This document shows, one piece after another, positions 12,191-23,759 of a stretch of DNA of 64,000 nt. Position 1 is the stretch's first letter. The number at the start of each line of letters is the position of its first letter. The translations under genes were made by a program, and so were the position numbers. The DNA is from Carallia brachiata (taxonomy: Eukaryota > Streptophyta > Magnoliopsida > Malpighiales > Rhizophoraceae): contig JADCRB010000036.1 in the NCBI GenBank assembly GCA_021464245.1, positions 6,000,372 through 6,064,371 on the forward strand, in the 5' to 3' direction. The notes beneath the pieces were generated by a model. That model worked only from the letters and a program-made list of their open reading frames with translations. It had not been told where the DNA came from and did no database searches.

Positions 12191-15100
12191 TCCTCAACTC
12201 AACCGAGTCGAGTCAACTGTAACCAAAAAAAAAAAAACAGAGTCGAGTCAACGGCTAGATTCAAGGGAAATTTGATCTGATCTTTGGAACCTGCACCGAA
12301 GGGGGGAAAGTTTGTTGGGCAGATATTAATAAAGAGAGTTTGATCACGTAAGTATTATGTGGAAGTATTTCGGAGACAAACAAATTATTAAATAATATTT
12401 AATAAATAATTTGTTATTTTTAAAAAATTAATATAGTTTATATGACTTAATAATTTAACTTATTGTAATTTTTTTACGTGTTTTAGTAATAAATAAGTTC
12501 ACGAGCGCTCTCTTTTAATGTGAATTTAAGGCAAAAAAAAAAACACTAAATTACTTTGTGGGAAAAAAAAAACTTAGTAGCCTACTAGATTTTGTTTTCG
12601 AGCACTTTTATTACTTTTAAAATTGAAGGATTTTTATTTTTATTTTTATTTTTATCTTTTTTGCAACATGATATGCAAAAACAAAGGAAATTGAGTGGTT
12701 GATCAACTTTCACCTATTGTGATGGTAGCGTGAAATAATGATTCCAAAGTTTGATTAGCGCAACAATGGAGTAACCACGCAATAATACAAGGCTCTGCTT
12801 AATGGTCTGTTTAAATTTAAAAGTGAGGTGTGAAAGAAAATAATAAGGAAATAAGTAATAAGAAAAAAATATTAAAAAAAAAAGTGATTGTCTTGATAGT
12901 TATTTATATATATCAGAAATGAGTGAAAAAAATTATAAAAAAATAAGTTTTTTGTTTAGATATGAAAAAAATTATGCGTAACAAATGACAATTTTATCTT
13001 TTGATTAAAATTTATGGTGTTTTTAATCTAAAAAAGAAAGTGTGTAAAATTGTAGAAAAAAATGAAAAGAAAAAAACAATATTTAGAAAATGATACTTTT
13101 GTGTATTAATAAACATATAATTTCATCTTCGTGATGCTCCAGCTCTCTCTCCTTGGTTAGATATAGTCTAGTACACTTAGGAGTGACGAGGAAATGTTAA
13201 TTAAGTAATTTAATAATAAAAGTATTTAAAAATTTCTCACTCGTTTGTTTCTCACCCAATCGGTGAAAATGTGAACTGTAAATACCATGGAAAAGTATAT
13301 TGAGTTTTCGAAGACGCTTAATGTCTCGTGTCTTTCCAAATGCAAGAAAGTTTATTGTCTTACTATTTTCTTTTTCTTCTAATTCTTTCTGACTTTTTTT
13401 TTTTACAAAACAAACATAACGTAAGTCTAAGTCTTATCCCGATGTTATCGAGTAGTTCAACGTAGAAATGTTAAGACGATGATGGATAGAGTCTAATTAG
13501 TTAAGGGAGACAGGGATTCGAATTCTTACTTAGTATCATTCTCTCTTCTTTTAAATGTTTATGTGAGTTTCCTTTAATTGTCAGGCTAGACTAACAAAAA
13601 AAAATGTTGAGATTTTGTTATAGAGAAATTTTTTTAAGTAAAACATGATTATGACTTTAATTTAGGATAAAAGTACAAATTAAAGTATTCTAAATTGAGT
13701 TAAATGTATCACCACTCGTTGTGCTATAGTAGTTTGTGCTATAGTAGTTTGAAGATTTAATTTATATTATGGGATCATAAGTTTTGAATCCATATTAAGG
13801 TGTTCGGTAATGTTAAACTTATATTTATTTTTATAAGATCTTGAATGATCCGATAACGCTTATTGAAGAATTTACTTCTTCAATTATTTAATATAAATAA
13901 TCTGATCTATCTTATAGAGTGAGCAATATAATTTTTTCTAACAAATAGTAGAGCATTACTCATATTTTTTATTTTATTGGCTAAAATAAATATATAAAGA
14001 AAAATTGTCAAGTGTTACAACGAATATCCTTTAACGTAATCCACGCCGAACTTCAATTGTTTTCTTATTAGATTGAGTTCGCTAACAAGTCGTTATTGAT
14101 GATTTAGATCTAATTTAAATATGTTATGAATTAAATCCATGATCATTTCTGATGAACTGAGTGGGCAATAAAAATTTTCTTCCCAATAGAGATGCCTCGC
14201 AAGATAGGCCGACGCATGCCGCGATTGAGTTGAAAATATCCAAGAATCAGCGAGGATGCATGAATCAGGGCACTAAGACCAACAAAAATTGAGTCGACCT
14301 TGAAGAAGTGAAAACAACACACATGCTACTGCTTAGAAAATTGGTGGATCTCAAAAATAAAAAGCAAAAGAAAAGAATTGGTTTCGAAATTAGGTCTATT
14401 ATTTTGTTTTTTTTTAATTGGTCCGCCAGATTCTCAACGTAACACACATGACCATTATTATTTTTTTCATCATTGTTTCTTTCACAAATTACTATTCATT
14501 TTTCTTTTTCTACACTTTCTCCACTTATTTAAACAACTTATTTCTCACACCATTTTCTTTCTCATTTCTTTTTTTTTCACACATTTTCTCTCAATCCAAA
14601 CACACCATAAGCTCCCGTCTATAGTTTTTTTTTTTTTTTGGGGGGGTTAATAAGGAGGCTTGACGCCAAAATACTAGCAACAAACTAAATCTCTGCGTTC
14701 CGATCTCTAGACTGCGGGGCGAGATGAACTACATGTCATGTCGGCTAATGTGCCAAACTCAGCTCGGAAATTCCAATCTGGGCTTTTCTGGTGCTGAGTC
14801 CAAACTACTGTTGGCTTGTGTCGGGCGGAATTGGAGAACAGATTCGGCCCAAACGTCTTACTGGACCTCTCTAACGTTAATATAATAATATGTATTGGGA
14901 CAAGTACAGGGCTTGAGATTTGAGACCTTTGTTAGTTGGTTTGGTACTTTCCGTTTTCTTTATTTTCTTTTCCTCTTTTTTTCTTCGCACATTTGGGTGT
15001 ATTGAGTATCTCTTTTACTATTTATAAATCTCATTTTGAGACTAAAGCTCTAAGTTTTAATTATTAAGATATTTTAAAAGTTGATACACAATAACAAAGC

Positions 15101-16058
15101 AATGATATTTAGTATTTGTAAAGTAGAGATTGAATAAAAATATTATCGAGTAGCCTCTGAAATTGATTAATATAAATAATGACTTATATTTTTTTTATCT
15201 TAAATAAAATAATTATGAAGTGATTATAATAAAATATTCCAAAAATATAACAAGTTATTATAAAAAAAAAAAAAAAAAAAAAAGGCCCCCATGCATTCAA
15301 GGGTAGCCACCTGAGTAGCCAAAAAAAAGAAAAGACCAATCACAGGGCTGCATGGCAACGTCGCGTCGATCTCACGAGATCCTGTAATCAAATCCTTAAA
15401 AACAACAATCAGATGAATTCCTAGTGTGTATTTCTACCGACCATTGTTTTCTCTTCTTTTAGTTACAATAATAGTATATAGTACGAAAATTTTTTTCACG
15501 ATTTTTCATGAATTAATTTTTTTTTACTGATGTAGCAAGGATTTTTTTATAATTTTATTTTTTAAACTAAATTTTAAGTAAATTTAATGTTATTTTAAAA
15601 TTTAATAACTTTTATAAAGTTTCATAAGGAAACGTTTTGATGTATAGCTTTATTCTTTAAATTAAAAAAAAAAAAACAGAAATATGTTCAAATCATACCC
15701 AGTTTGTGGGGAATAATTCGTTTCCTTTAATGGAATTTGAGCAGGGAGATTTACATGTGGATAGTTAGAGTGCAATGTAAAACAGGTTCGAGCATCTTTT
15801 GGGGCCCTTGAAGTTAGTGAAAAGAAGCAAATCAAATTAACGCATCAACCTCTTAACCAGTACGGCAAGTCAAGTCTAGAAAACAAACATATTGAATTGC
15901 ATATTGGCATTGTATTTCTAAGGTTGCCGACATGCCGGTAAACCACAGCAAAAACCCATTTCTCCCGAACTAAATCAAACATTTTTTTTATTTTTTTACG
16001 AAAAAATAAACAAAACCCACAAGTCAAAATCCCTCTGTGAATCCTTCCTTCTACTTTC
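12191..16058. other. AT-rich spacer with repeat relics
   Basis: No gene recognised. Notable contents are SINE-like sequence at 13440-13615, a 15-base tandem duplication (GTGCTATAGTAGTTT) at about 13719-13751, poly-T and poly-A tracts, and runs resembling ends of small transposons (for example 14500-14610). The leader of the SWAP70-like gene lies in the last few hundred bases. Confidence 0.5.
13440..13615 (+). mobile_element. Possible tRNA-derived SINE relic
   Basis: A B-box-like GGGATTCGAATTC at about 13511 lies downstream of an A-box-like TCTAATTAGTTAAGGGAG, and the sequence ends in a short A-run after ACTAAC. It does not form a tRNA gene. Confidence 0.35.
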
Positions 16059-19000
16059 ATGGCTTCTAATGGTGCCTCTACGGTATGCATCTCTCTCTCT
16101 CTCTCTCTCTCTCTAAAATTTTTTGCTGGGAATTTTTTTTTGAGTAATTAAAATAAATCATGTGATCGGCAGCAGCAGAGACCGGTGGATGCAGACAATA
16201 CTTTGGAGAGGATCAAGCGGCAGTTAGCGTCTGGCTCTGGTAGGAACTTGCTGCAGGGCCCACTTCTCAAGCGATCTGAAACTGTAATTATTTTTTCTTC
16301 TCACACATCCCTTGATTTATTGCTTTAGCTTTAGCTTGAAAATTAAATTCTTTCTTCTTTTTTTTTTTTTTCTCGTTTTCAATTGGATTTCTAAGTGTGG
16401 GGGAATAGGTGCATTAGTCCGAAAATTTTTTCAAAAATTAAGGATTTCTTCCTCGGCTAGGACATGACTTGGGTTGTTAAACAGCAACTAAGTGGGGCCC
16501 ACTGCTACCTGATATTGATGTCGGCCTATTATTGGTTGTAATTAGGATTTTGATTGGTTTGATCATACTCATTGTTGCAGTCATAATGATTTTGACATAC
16601 AGGTTTAGATCCTTGTTACATGTCCCAATGTTCTTCTGTTTGTGATGTGAAAGTGGAGGAAATGATGCGGGGAGGTTGCTGAATTATGAACATTTTATTT
16701 AAGCTTTTGGTTTCATTCCCACAGCATTGGCTTACTCCTCTATTTTGCATTGTAGCTGAGGAAATGGAACGAGAGATGGGTGATTCTAGACCCAACGACT
16801 GGGAAAATGGAGTACAAGTGAGTACTTGTTCATGTGTTTCTGCTTTCTGGACTCTGGATAGAATGCGGTATTTCTGGGAATACACGAATTTGAACTTCAC
16901 ATCTGTTTGCCTTCCTTAGGACGAGGAGAAATGAGCCGACAGTGAAGGGGACTATTCTCTTTGATGCAAATAGCACCATTACTGTCTCGCCTGTAAACTT
17001 CCAGTAAGATTGCTGTTTTTATGACTAAGGCTTCTTTCTGATCGTAAAAATTCAATCCTCTCATTCGAGATTTAGTTATATTTGCCGTTAATTTTGTTGC
17101 CTTTGTTATCTGCTTCAGAGGACTCCCAAAGTATGACGGTTGCTGTTTCTGTATCCATTTTAATCTAATGTATCAGTCATAGAACTGAACAACATAATTG
17201 GGTAGCATCCTTCTGTCCATTGGAGATCTTTATTAACATAATTGAACTTGAGTGGCAATGTTATGTACTTAATTACATCTTAGATATTGGTACCCCACAG
17301 AGGAAAGATTATTTCCTTTGTGCAGAGACTCCTGGTGCAGCTAGAGCTTGGGTAGCAACTTTACAGTGAGTTTTGTCTTTGATACAGTGCACTAAAGATT
17401 TTTTTTTTTTTGGTCATACTTATCTGCAGCTATAGATGATATCTTTCTTTCTTCCTTTATTTTTTTTTTCTTTCCACAAAATAATTGTTGCTTGTTCATT
17501 TACAATATGAAATGATTTTTCTTGGAAAAATCAAGATTGCAGTACTTTCTTGTCATGTACTATTTGTACTGTCGTGATTAATGCTCTAAAAAGATGGTTT
17601 ATGATGTTAACTCATTTCCTTTTGGTGGATTATTATGTGAAAAGTGCTTGCCTCTTCTTTCATTAGCGTTACTTTTATGATTGGTATTATTAAGAGATCA
17701 TTTTATTCTTTTAATTTCGCATTCTTTGGTTTGCCAACAATAAGTGCAACTCAATTAGTATTAAAGGCACATAAAGAGGCAGTGGATTCTTTAAGCGGGA
17801 ACAGTTCTGCAAAGCTGGGAACAGTTGCTGCAGTAGTTGCTGCTGCTAATTCAACAGCTCGGGAATGCTCTAAAGAAATTGAAGCAGCAATGCAGATTTG
17901 TTTGAGAAATGCACTGGGAATGATGTCTAGCGACACAACTGATGGTCCAATGGATGATATGGCAATCATGAAGGTAAGCATATGGTATGTAAATTAAACT
18001 CCAAGCAATATAGTTCCTGACATGGCATATTATGTCTTTGTCCTTCCCGAGCCCCATGTGAAGCTTACTAAATTTGTTGTACAGCATTGCTTTTGGTTTT
18101 GATTGTTCTTAAATCTTATAGGAGACACTAAGGGTCAAAGACGAGGAACTACAGACTTTGGCTCGGGACATTCGTGCTCGTGATTCAACAATAAGAGATA
18201 TAGCAGAGAAACTATCTGAGACTGCTGAAGCCGCTGAGGCTGCAGCATCTGCAGCACATGCAATGGATGAACAGAGGAAAATTGCTTGTTCTGAAATTGA
18301 ACGCTTATCAAAAGAATCAGAGAAGCAGATGAAATCATCTGTGCTAAAGGTATCAACATGTTTTTCCCTCTTGGCTCTTGTTGGTGGAGCTAATCAGAAA
18401 TCTAATTTTGAAGGGAGAGTAAATCTTTGCTATTAATGTGTGTTTTACGACATCTTTTATTCAAATTGAGAAGAAATTATGACTGAAGTGTTGAGCATTT
18501 GTCGACTAGATTGGGTGTATTTATATTTAATGTCAAAATATATGGTCTAGGTGCGACATTTATCTCTAATGGTTGTTCATTTGGGTTTCCATTATTGCAC
18601 GCATATAGCTTAAAGAGTTTGAAGAGAAAGTTGCAACCCTAAGTAGAGAAAGAGATCAGTTAATCAAGCAGAGGGACTCTGCTCTTCAGGAGGCGCATTT
18701 ATGGCGTTCAGAGCTTGCAAAAGCTAGAGAACGTGCCGTGATATTAGAAGGAGCTGTTGTAAGAGCAGAGGAGAAGGCCAGGGTTGCAGAAGCAGATATG
18801 GAAGCTAGAATAAAGGAGGCTTCACAAAAAGAAGTGGCTGCTGCAAAGGAAAAGCAAGAGCTTCTAGCATATGTTAATATGTTGCAGGCCCAACTTCAAA
18901 GGTTTAGTATCTCATCCTCTCAATGTGGCTTGTATGGTCCTTTTTTTTTTTCTACAGCTTGTAATTTCCGCCGGTTTACTTGAGGCGAAGGTAATATCCT

Positions 19001-19841
19001 GTTAATATTACATCTTGAACTACCATTGTCAAAGACAACCCCTTAGGATAACTTAAATAGTGGAAGGCTAGGCCTGACACCTGCCCTCATCAGCTTCAAT
19101 ATTCAATATAGCCGTGGCAATGGAAGATAATGTCATCCTGTTTGGTTTGCATTGTTGGAAAGCACTTTCAGTTCTAAGAAAAAGAAGCTGATCTGTTCTC
19201 TAGGTAACAGGAGGTTATTTTTCTATGCCAGTGTTCTTATGCTGAGAGATTGACTAAATAACAACGTTTTTGCTAGTATGTGTGGGTTAAATCTTACAAA
19301 ATGATTAGTGTGTAGATTGCTCCAGTGATCATCCTTCCCGTTCCAGTTACTGATTTCTTGACTCGGTCATCCTATCATCAGCTCAGTGTCCTCTATTGAT
19401 GATGTCTGTCTTCCAAAATATTTATTTTGCACGCACGAGGATTTTGTGCTTTCTGGGAAATTAGGATTTCGTAAACCGTTGAATCTGCGACTATAGAACA
19501 AACACATATGAACTACCTTTTCTGTTTACAGACAGCAGATTGATACAAAACAAGTTTTCGAGGAGAAGACTGAGGCATCAGGCGGTACTGAAAGCACACT
19601 TACTCTGACTAAGCATGTGGATGTGCCGAACAAGAATGTGGATAAGGCGTGTCTCAGTGTTGCCCCGGCGTCTGGAGAAAGTGTTGTGCCCGTGTTGTTG
19701 GATCAAGCTAATCTCCGGCCTGTTGGAGATGCTGAATGGAGTGATATTCGAGCAACTGAGTCGAGTATAGCTGATGTAAGAGAAATTGCCCCGCAGACAG
19801 AAGGAAGCAGTTCGGATATACCTGTATATAATCACCACTAA
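16059..19841 (+). CDS. SWAP70: PH-domain and coiled-coil protein, SWAP70-like
   Basis: Homologue of plant SWAP70 (At2g30880), a phosphoinositide-binding protein proposed to act on Rac/ROP GTPases and immune responses. Ten exons: 16059-16082, about 16173-16283, 16756-16817, 16920-17003, 17119-17150, 17284-17365, 17745-17973, 18122-18349, 18609-18901 and 19532-19841. All have GT-AG borders and the frame is kept, giving 484 residues. A PH domain occupies roughly residues 35-140 (GPLLKRSETLRKWNERWVIL, KGTILFDANSTITV, YFLCAETPGAARAWVATL). A long alanine/glutamate-rich coiled coil follows (about 200-390: RDIRARDSTIRDIAEKLSE, AKARERAVILEGAVVRAEEK), then a variable tail ending VYNHH. The second exon's acceptor is ambiguous within a CAGCAGCAG run, so one or two glutamines may be gained or lost. 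Intact. Confidence 0.9.
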
Positions 19842-21416
19842 CAGTTGCCTAATGCTTTTCACCAGCCATGATGGTCATCTTATACACTTTAGGAGATAAT
19901 TATCTTGATGTTTTTCTTTAGTTGATTCGCCAACTAAATGTCATTGGTATACCAATATGTTGTAAACCATACATCCAACTCTTCGTCGGTATATTTGGAG
20001 GCCTTCATAATATAGAGAGAGCAGTTCTGGATATTTTGGATATATAAATTATACTGCTCGACTCACTCGAAAGTGAGTCAAATTAGAAATTTCTAAAAAT
20101 TTATTTGCTGCAAGTTTATGTTCAAATTGCTTCAATAATAAAATATGATAGAACTTTTTTTTCATACAAACACAAGCGAACTATTGTGTTATTTCAAGGA
20201 CGCTGCCTCCGGCCGTACTTAGGGCTCAAAACTCATTGTCATTTTGATGAATTTTGATTTTAAATATATTTTAAATATTTGATACCTCTCTATTACTTAT
20301 TTTATTTTATTTTAAAAAGCAAAAGGAAATTTTATTTTTTTTTTAAAAAAAAAGGAGGGTCAACCGTGGGTTGAGACCAAAGTCGTCGGCATACTAGCGG
20401 TGAAATTTGTCGGCACTGTCATAGGAAAAAAGACATAAACGAAAAATAACGAGGTATGTATGGGCTGGGATTTGGAATCTCTGTAGCTGAGCAGGCCCGT
20501 TGAGACTTAAATTAGATAGGTGGCCATCTCAGGATGACCAACATTGGGCCAAGTTATGGGCAGTTCTTGTTCTTTCTTTTTTTTTGCTTGATTTTTAACC
20601 TTTGATATGATCAGCTCAAGTTCTTGGACATCTTTTTGGGCAAAATGACTGATAATGCTTTCACCAACCATTTGATTTCCATACGTACATCACAATTTAG
20701 CCTGAAATCACCGTGAAGACATGCAGTAAATTTCTAACAAGGATATCATAATTAACGTTATCAGAATTTAATATATAATTTGTAATTTTAAGTCTCTCCC
20801 AATAGTTTAAATATTTAGGTGAAATAATCTTTTGATATGATGTCAAAATTTTATGATTAAATAATTTTATATTCAAATTATTTTGTCTCACATTTATTTG
20901 TATATTTCATCAGATATAACAAGTCTGTAATCCTTTCATATTTTTCGTCTTGAGTGAGAGGGCATATGTGTTAAATTTAATATATAATTCATATCTTAAA
21001 CTTCTTTTAATAATTTAAATTTTTAAATGAAACAGTTACTTATACATGATAAGCACGAGCCATTCAAAAAAAAAAAAAAAAAGACAAGCACAACCCAAAA
21101 TATAAGAAATGAATAGACAAAAACTTTTCTACTGATTTTATTATGCTAGCTGAAGAGGTTAATACACGGATGTAATTAATATCCTCATGCCAGCTTAATT
21201 ATCGACCAAAAAAAAAAAAAAAAAAGAAAAGAAAAGTCTGTTAACAGAGATAACTAGAACTAGACCTAATCACGATATGTGTAATATCAAGTTACCAAAA
21301 GCCTGACACACCAGATGATGAGGCGAATGCACCATACAATAAGGATATATCAAATTAAAAATATAAGAAACAATAGCCAAAGAAGAGGGAGCGAACTGCA
21401 TGTCTTCCGCGTCTAG
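19842..21416. other. Intergenic region between SWAP70-like and NAC genes
   Basis: Holds the two convergent 3' ends. Two diverged direct copies of one phrase (about 20765-20835 and 20968-21035: AATTTAATATATAATT followed by an AATAGTTTAAAT-like stretch) suggest a fragment of a repeated element. Poly-A runs lie at about 21066 and 21205. No gene seen. Confidence 0.45.
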
Positions 21417-23320
21417 CTATGTACAGTCATAAACCTGATGGTCAGATGGGCCGACATTGGCCAGATCAACTACCGTTCTTAGCTCATCCCAGTTTCCATT
21501 TGCAAAGAAATCATCTTCATTTGGATCTCCAAAGTTTTGCTGCATTATTGCTGTTTGTGGAGCTTGATGATGAGCTGCTGAGCTAAACTGGCTGGTCATG
21601 GTCATGGACAAGTGGTTAAAATCCCTTCCACCGCCAAAATGGTCAACAAGTGGCTTCCTTTCAGTTTCTTGAACAGACGAGTCTCCAAAGCCTGGATAAT
21701 CCTGCTCACTGTTTTCTGCTGAGTCGAAGCTGCATGTGTTTGAACTTGAATCAGTTGATGGGTTTTGCTTTGTTGCTGCTCTTTTCCATTCTGCAGGCAT
21801 GTACTTCTTGTGGGATGGAGCTCGTTTGAAGATTCGACAAAGTGTCCAAACTTCCTGCAAAAATAATTACGGCAAACACAATCACAGAAGGAACCCAAAA
21901 GAAAAAAAAAAGGGGGTCTTGAAATTTTTATCAGCGCTCCTTTTAATTGCATTTTAATGGACATGTATCCAAAACAACTAGGTTTCAAATCTAATGGGGT
22001 GGCACATGTCCATCTTGGGGACAAAAGCATTTGTATGCAATAGTGTTGGAGAGAAAGTCCGCGTATTCCGTACAGAGGTTGTGAGCCCACGTATTGTACA
22101 CGCGCTAGATTTATGACAGAGAATGATTGTGGAGAAAGTATGAGAGAGGGGGAATACTTACAGCTTCTTGATGAGCAGCAGCACTGAGGAAACCAGTGTT
22201 TTTGCTCTCATTTGGTGGGAGGCGAAACTCATGCATCATCCAATCAGTTTTGGTGCCTTTTCCAGCGCTTCCACGGTAGTAGACCAGTGATTTCTTGAGG
22301 CCAACGCAGTCATGGGGCTCTTTGGCTGCGTAAATGGGCTTGTCAATGCCAGTGGCTTTCCAGAATCCAGACCCTGTAACTCTATTTGGCCTTACACTGT
22401 TCTTGTACTTTCTCCCTCTTAAGCAAAAGAAGTATCCTTCTGTTTCGCCCACCGTGCCAACTTCTTCATCACCAAAAGAAAAGAATAGCTGTAAAGAATT
22501 ATTAGAATCTACTGAAGTCTGATTTTACTGCTATATAGTTGTAGAAAAATTAATAGTTACTTCCAATAAAAACTTCACAATTGTCTAATAGACGGATTTA
22601 TATTTTTTCCCTCAGTTTTACTTGGTTATGGGACAGGCTATGTGAATGGATAATTAATAATTACACAGTCGTCCTCCTATTAATTTCAGCTGAGGGTTTG
22701 ATCAACAACTTTTGCCAGTTGACACTTTCCACCACCATTAACCCCTAAGCTCTTGATCGTTTATGATCTCTTAAATCACTTGCAAACTGATTACAAATTC
22801 ATTTCATAGCTAGCTTTAAGCAAGTCATGAGCATACGAGTAAAGAACAAAACTGATGTAACACCCAGTTACAACTTAGAGAACTTTCCCGAAAAAAGCAG
22901 GTGTGATTTATAAAAATAAGAGTTTTCTTATTGCGTAACTCACAGTTTAATAGTCTTCTAACGGATTAAAAGGAAAATGAAAAACAACAAAACTAATTGA
23001 ATGATATTAATTAGTTTTGGTTCTTAAAGATATATGTGCGTGTGTAGCTGGGGGTATATGTAGCACATTATATTATACCAAGAGAGCGAGCAAATCTTAC
23101 TTGGAAGATCCCAGGGATCGAACTTGTAGATATCAATCTGTTTGATGATGTCAACATTAAGGGGTTTCTTGTCCACCTTCCTCCTTAGATAAAATCCAAC
23201 AAGCTCCTCATCTGTGGGATGAAATCTAAACCCTGGAAGCATCACTTCCCTGTCCTCTTCCCTATCATAATTAATCTTATGGTCTGAAGTATTATTTTTG
23301 CTCATCTTTGCCATTTCCAT
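21417..23320 (-). CDS. NAC transcription factor, JUB1/ANAC042-like
   Basis: Nuclear DNA-binding regulator. Three exons, 23320-23101, 22463-22162 and 21854-21417, give 319 residues. The N-terminal NAM domain is complete, subdomains [100 protein letters not shown] and [10 protein letters not shown]. The C-terminal part is Ser/Asn/Gln-rich with the motif [11 protein letters not shown] near the end, which matches JUNGBRUNNEN1, a factor linked in Arabidopsis to H2O2 response and longevity. The exon 2 acceptor is GATGAAG|AA; the better-looking TTTACAG 25 bases upstream would break the frame. Starts at 23320, 23314 or 23305 are all in frame. The frame also reads through the upstream CT/CA repeat to 23359, but that is probably leader. 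Confidence 0.9.
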
Positions 23321-23324
23321 GCCC

Positions 23325-23325
<1 letters not shown>

Positions 23326-23361
<36 letters not shown>

Positions 23362-23372
23362 TCTCTCTCTCT
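23326..23372. repeat. (CT)n-(CA)n-(CT)n microsatellite in the NAC leader
   Basis: Compound dinucleotide repeat just upstream of the NAC start codon, within the probable 5'UTR. Length changes here could alter the leader. Confidence 0.85.
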
Positions 23373-23427
23373 AAAGCATGTAGATATATGTATAGGAGCT
23401 CTACTCTACTCTGGAAAGTGGAAATTC

Positions 23428-23438
23428 TTTTATATATG
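23428..23438 (-). promoter_or_regulatory. TATA-like box of the NAC gene
   Basis: Minus strand reads CATATATAAAAG, about 110 bases upstream of the start at 23320, which fits a core promoter with an 80-base leader. Confidence 0.45.
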
Positions 23439-23503
23439 TGTGTGTGTGTGTTTTATTGAACGAAAAATTTGTCTAAAGATGTAACTAAAGGGAGAGTTGG
23501 TTT

Positions 23504-23751
23504 GGTCAAGGCAAGACTTTGACTTGGCGGTTTTGGACGAAGGCAAAATGGGTCTTGGAAGAAGTCTTCTGCTGATAATTTTGACTTTCCATGAATTTTC
23601 CTTTTTTTTCTCTTTTTGTTTGCCTTTTCTTTTGAAAAAATTAAAGAAGAAATGTTTTTTTCTTAGGGGAAAAGAGGAAATGAAGTAAGAGAAAGTAAAT
23701 AAATAAATAAATAAATAGTGTGGGTACATATTTAAAATTTTTTATTTGACT
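23504..23751 (-). promoter_or_regulatory. Cluster of W-box-like motifs upstream of the NAC gene
   Basis: Four TTGAC[CT] cores in either orientation: 23504-23509 (GGTCAA), 23519-23524, 23581-23586 and 23746-23751. WRKY factors bind such sites. They lie 70-320 bases upstream of the TATA-like box, where stress elements often occur. Motif evidence only. Confidence 0.35.
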
Positions 23752-23759
23752 AATACTTT

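Noticed and set aside
23321..23359. Upstream NAC start giving [13 protein letters not shown]
   Set aside because: It is the translation of a CT/CA microsatellite in the leader.
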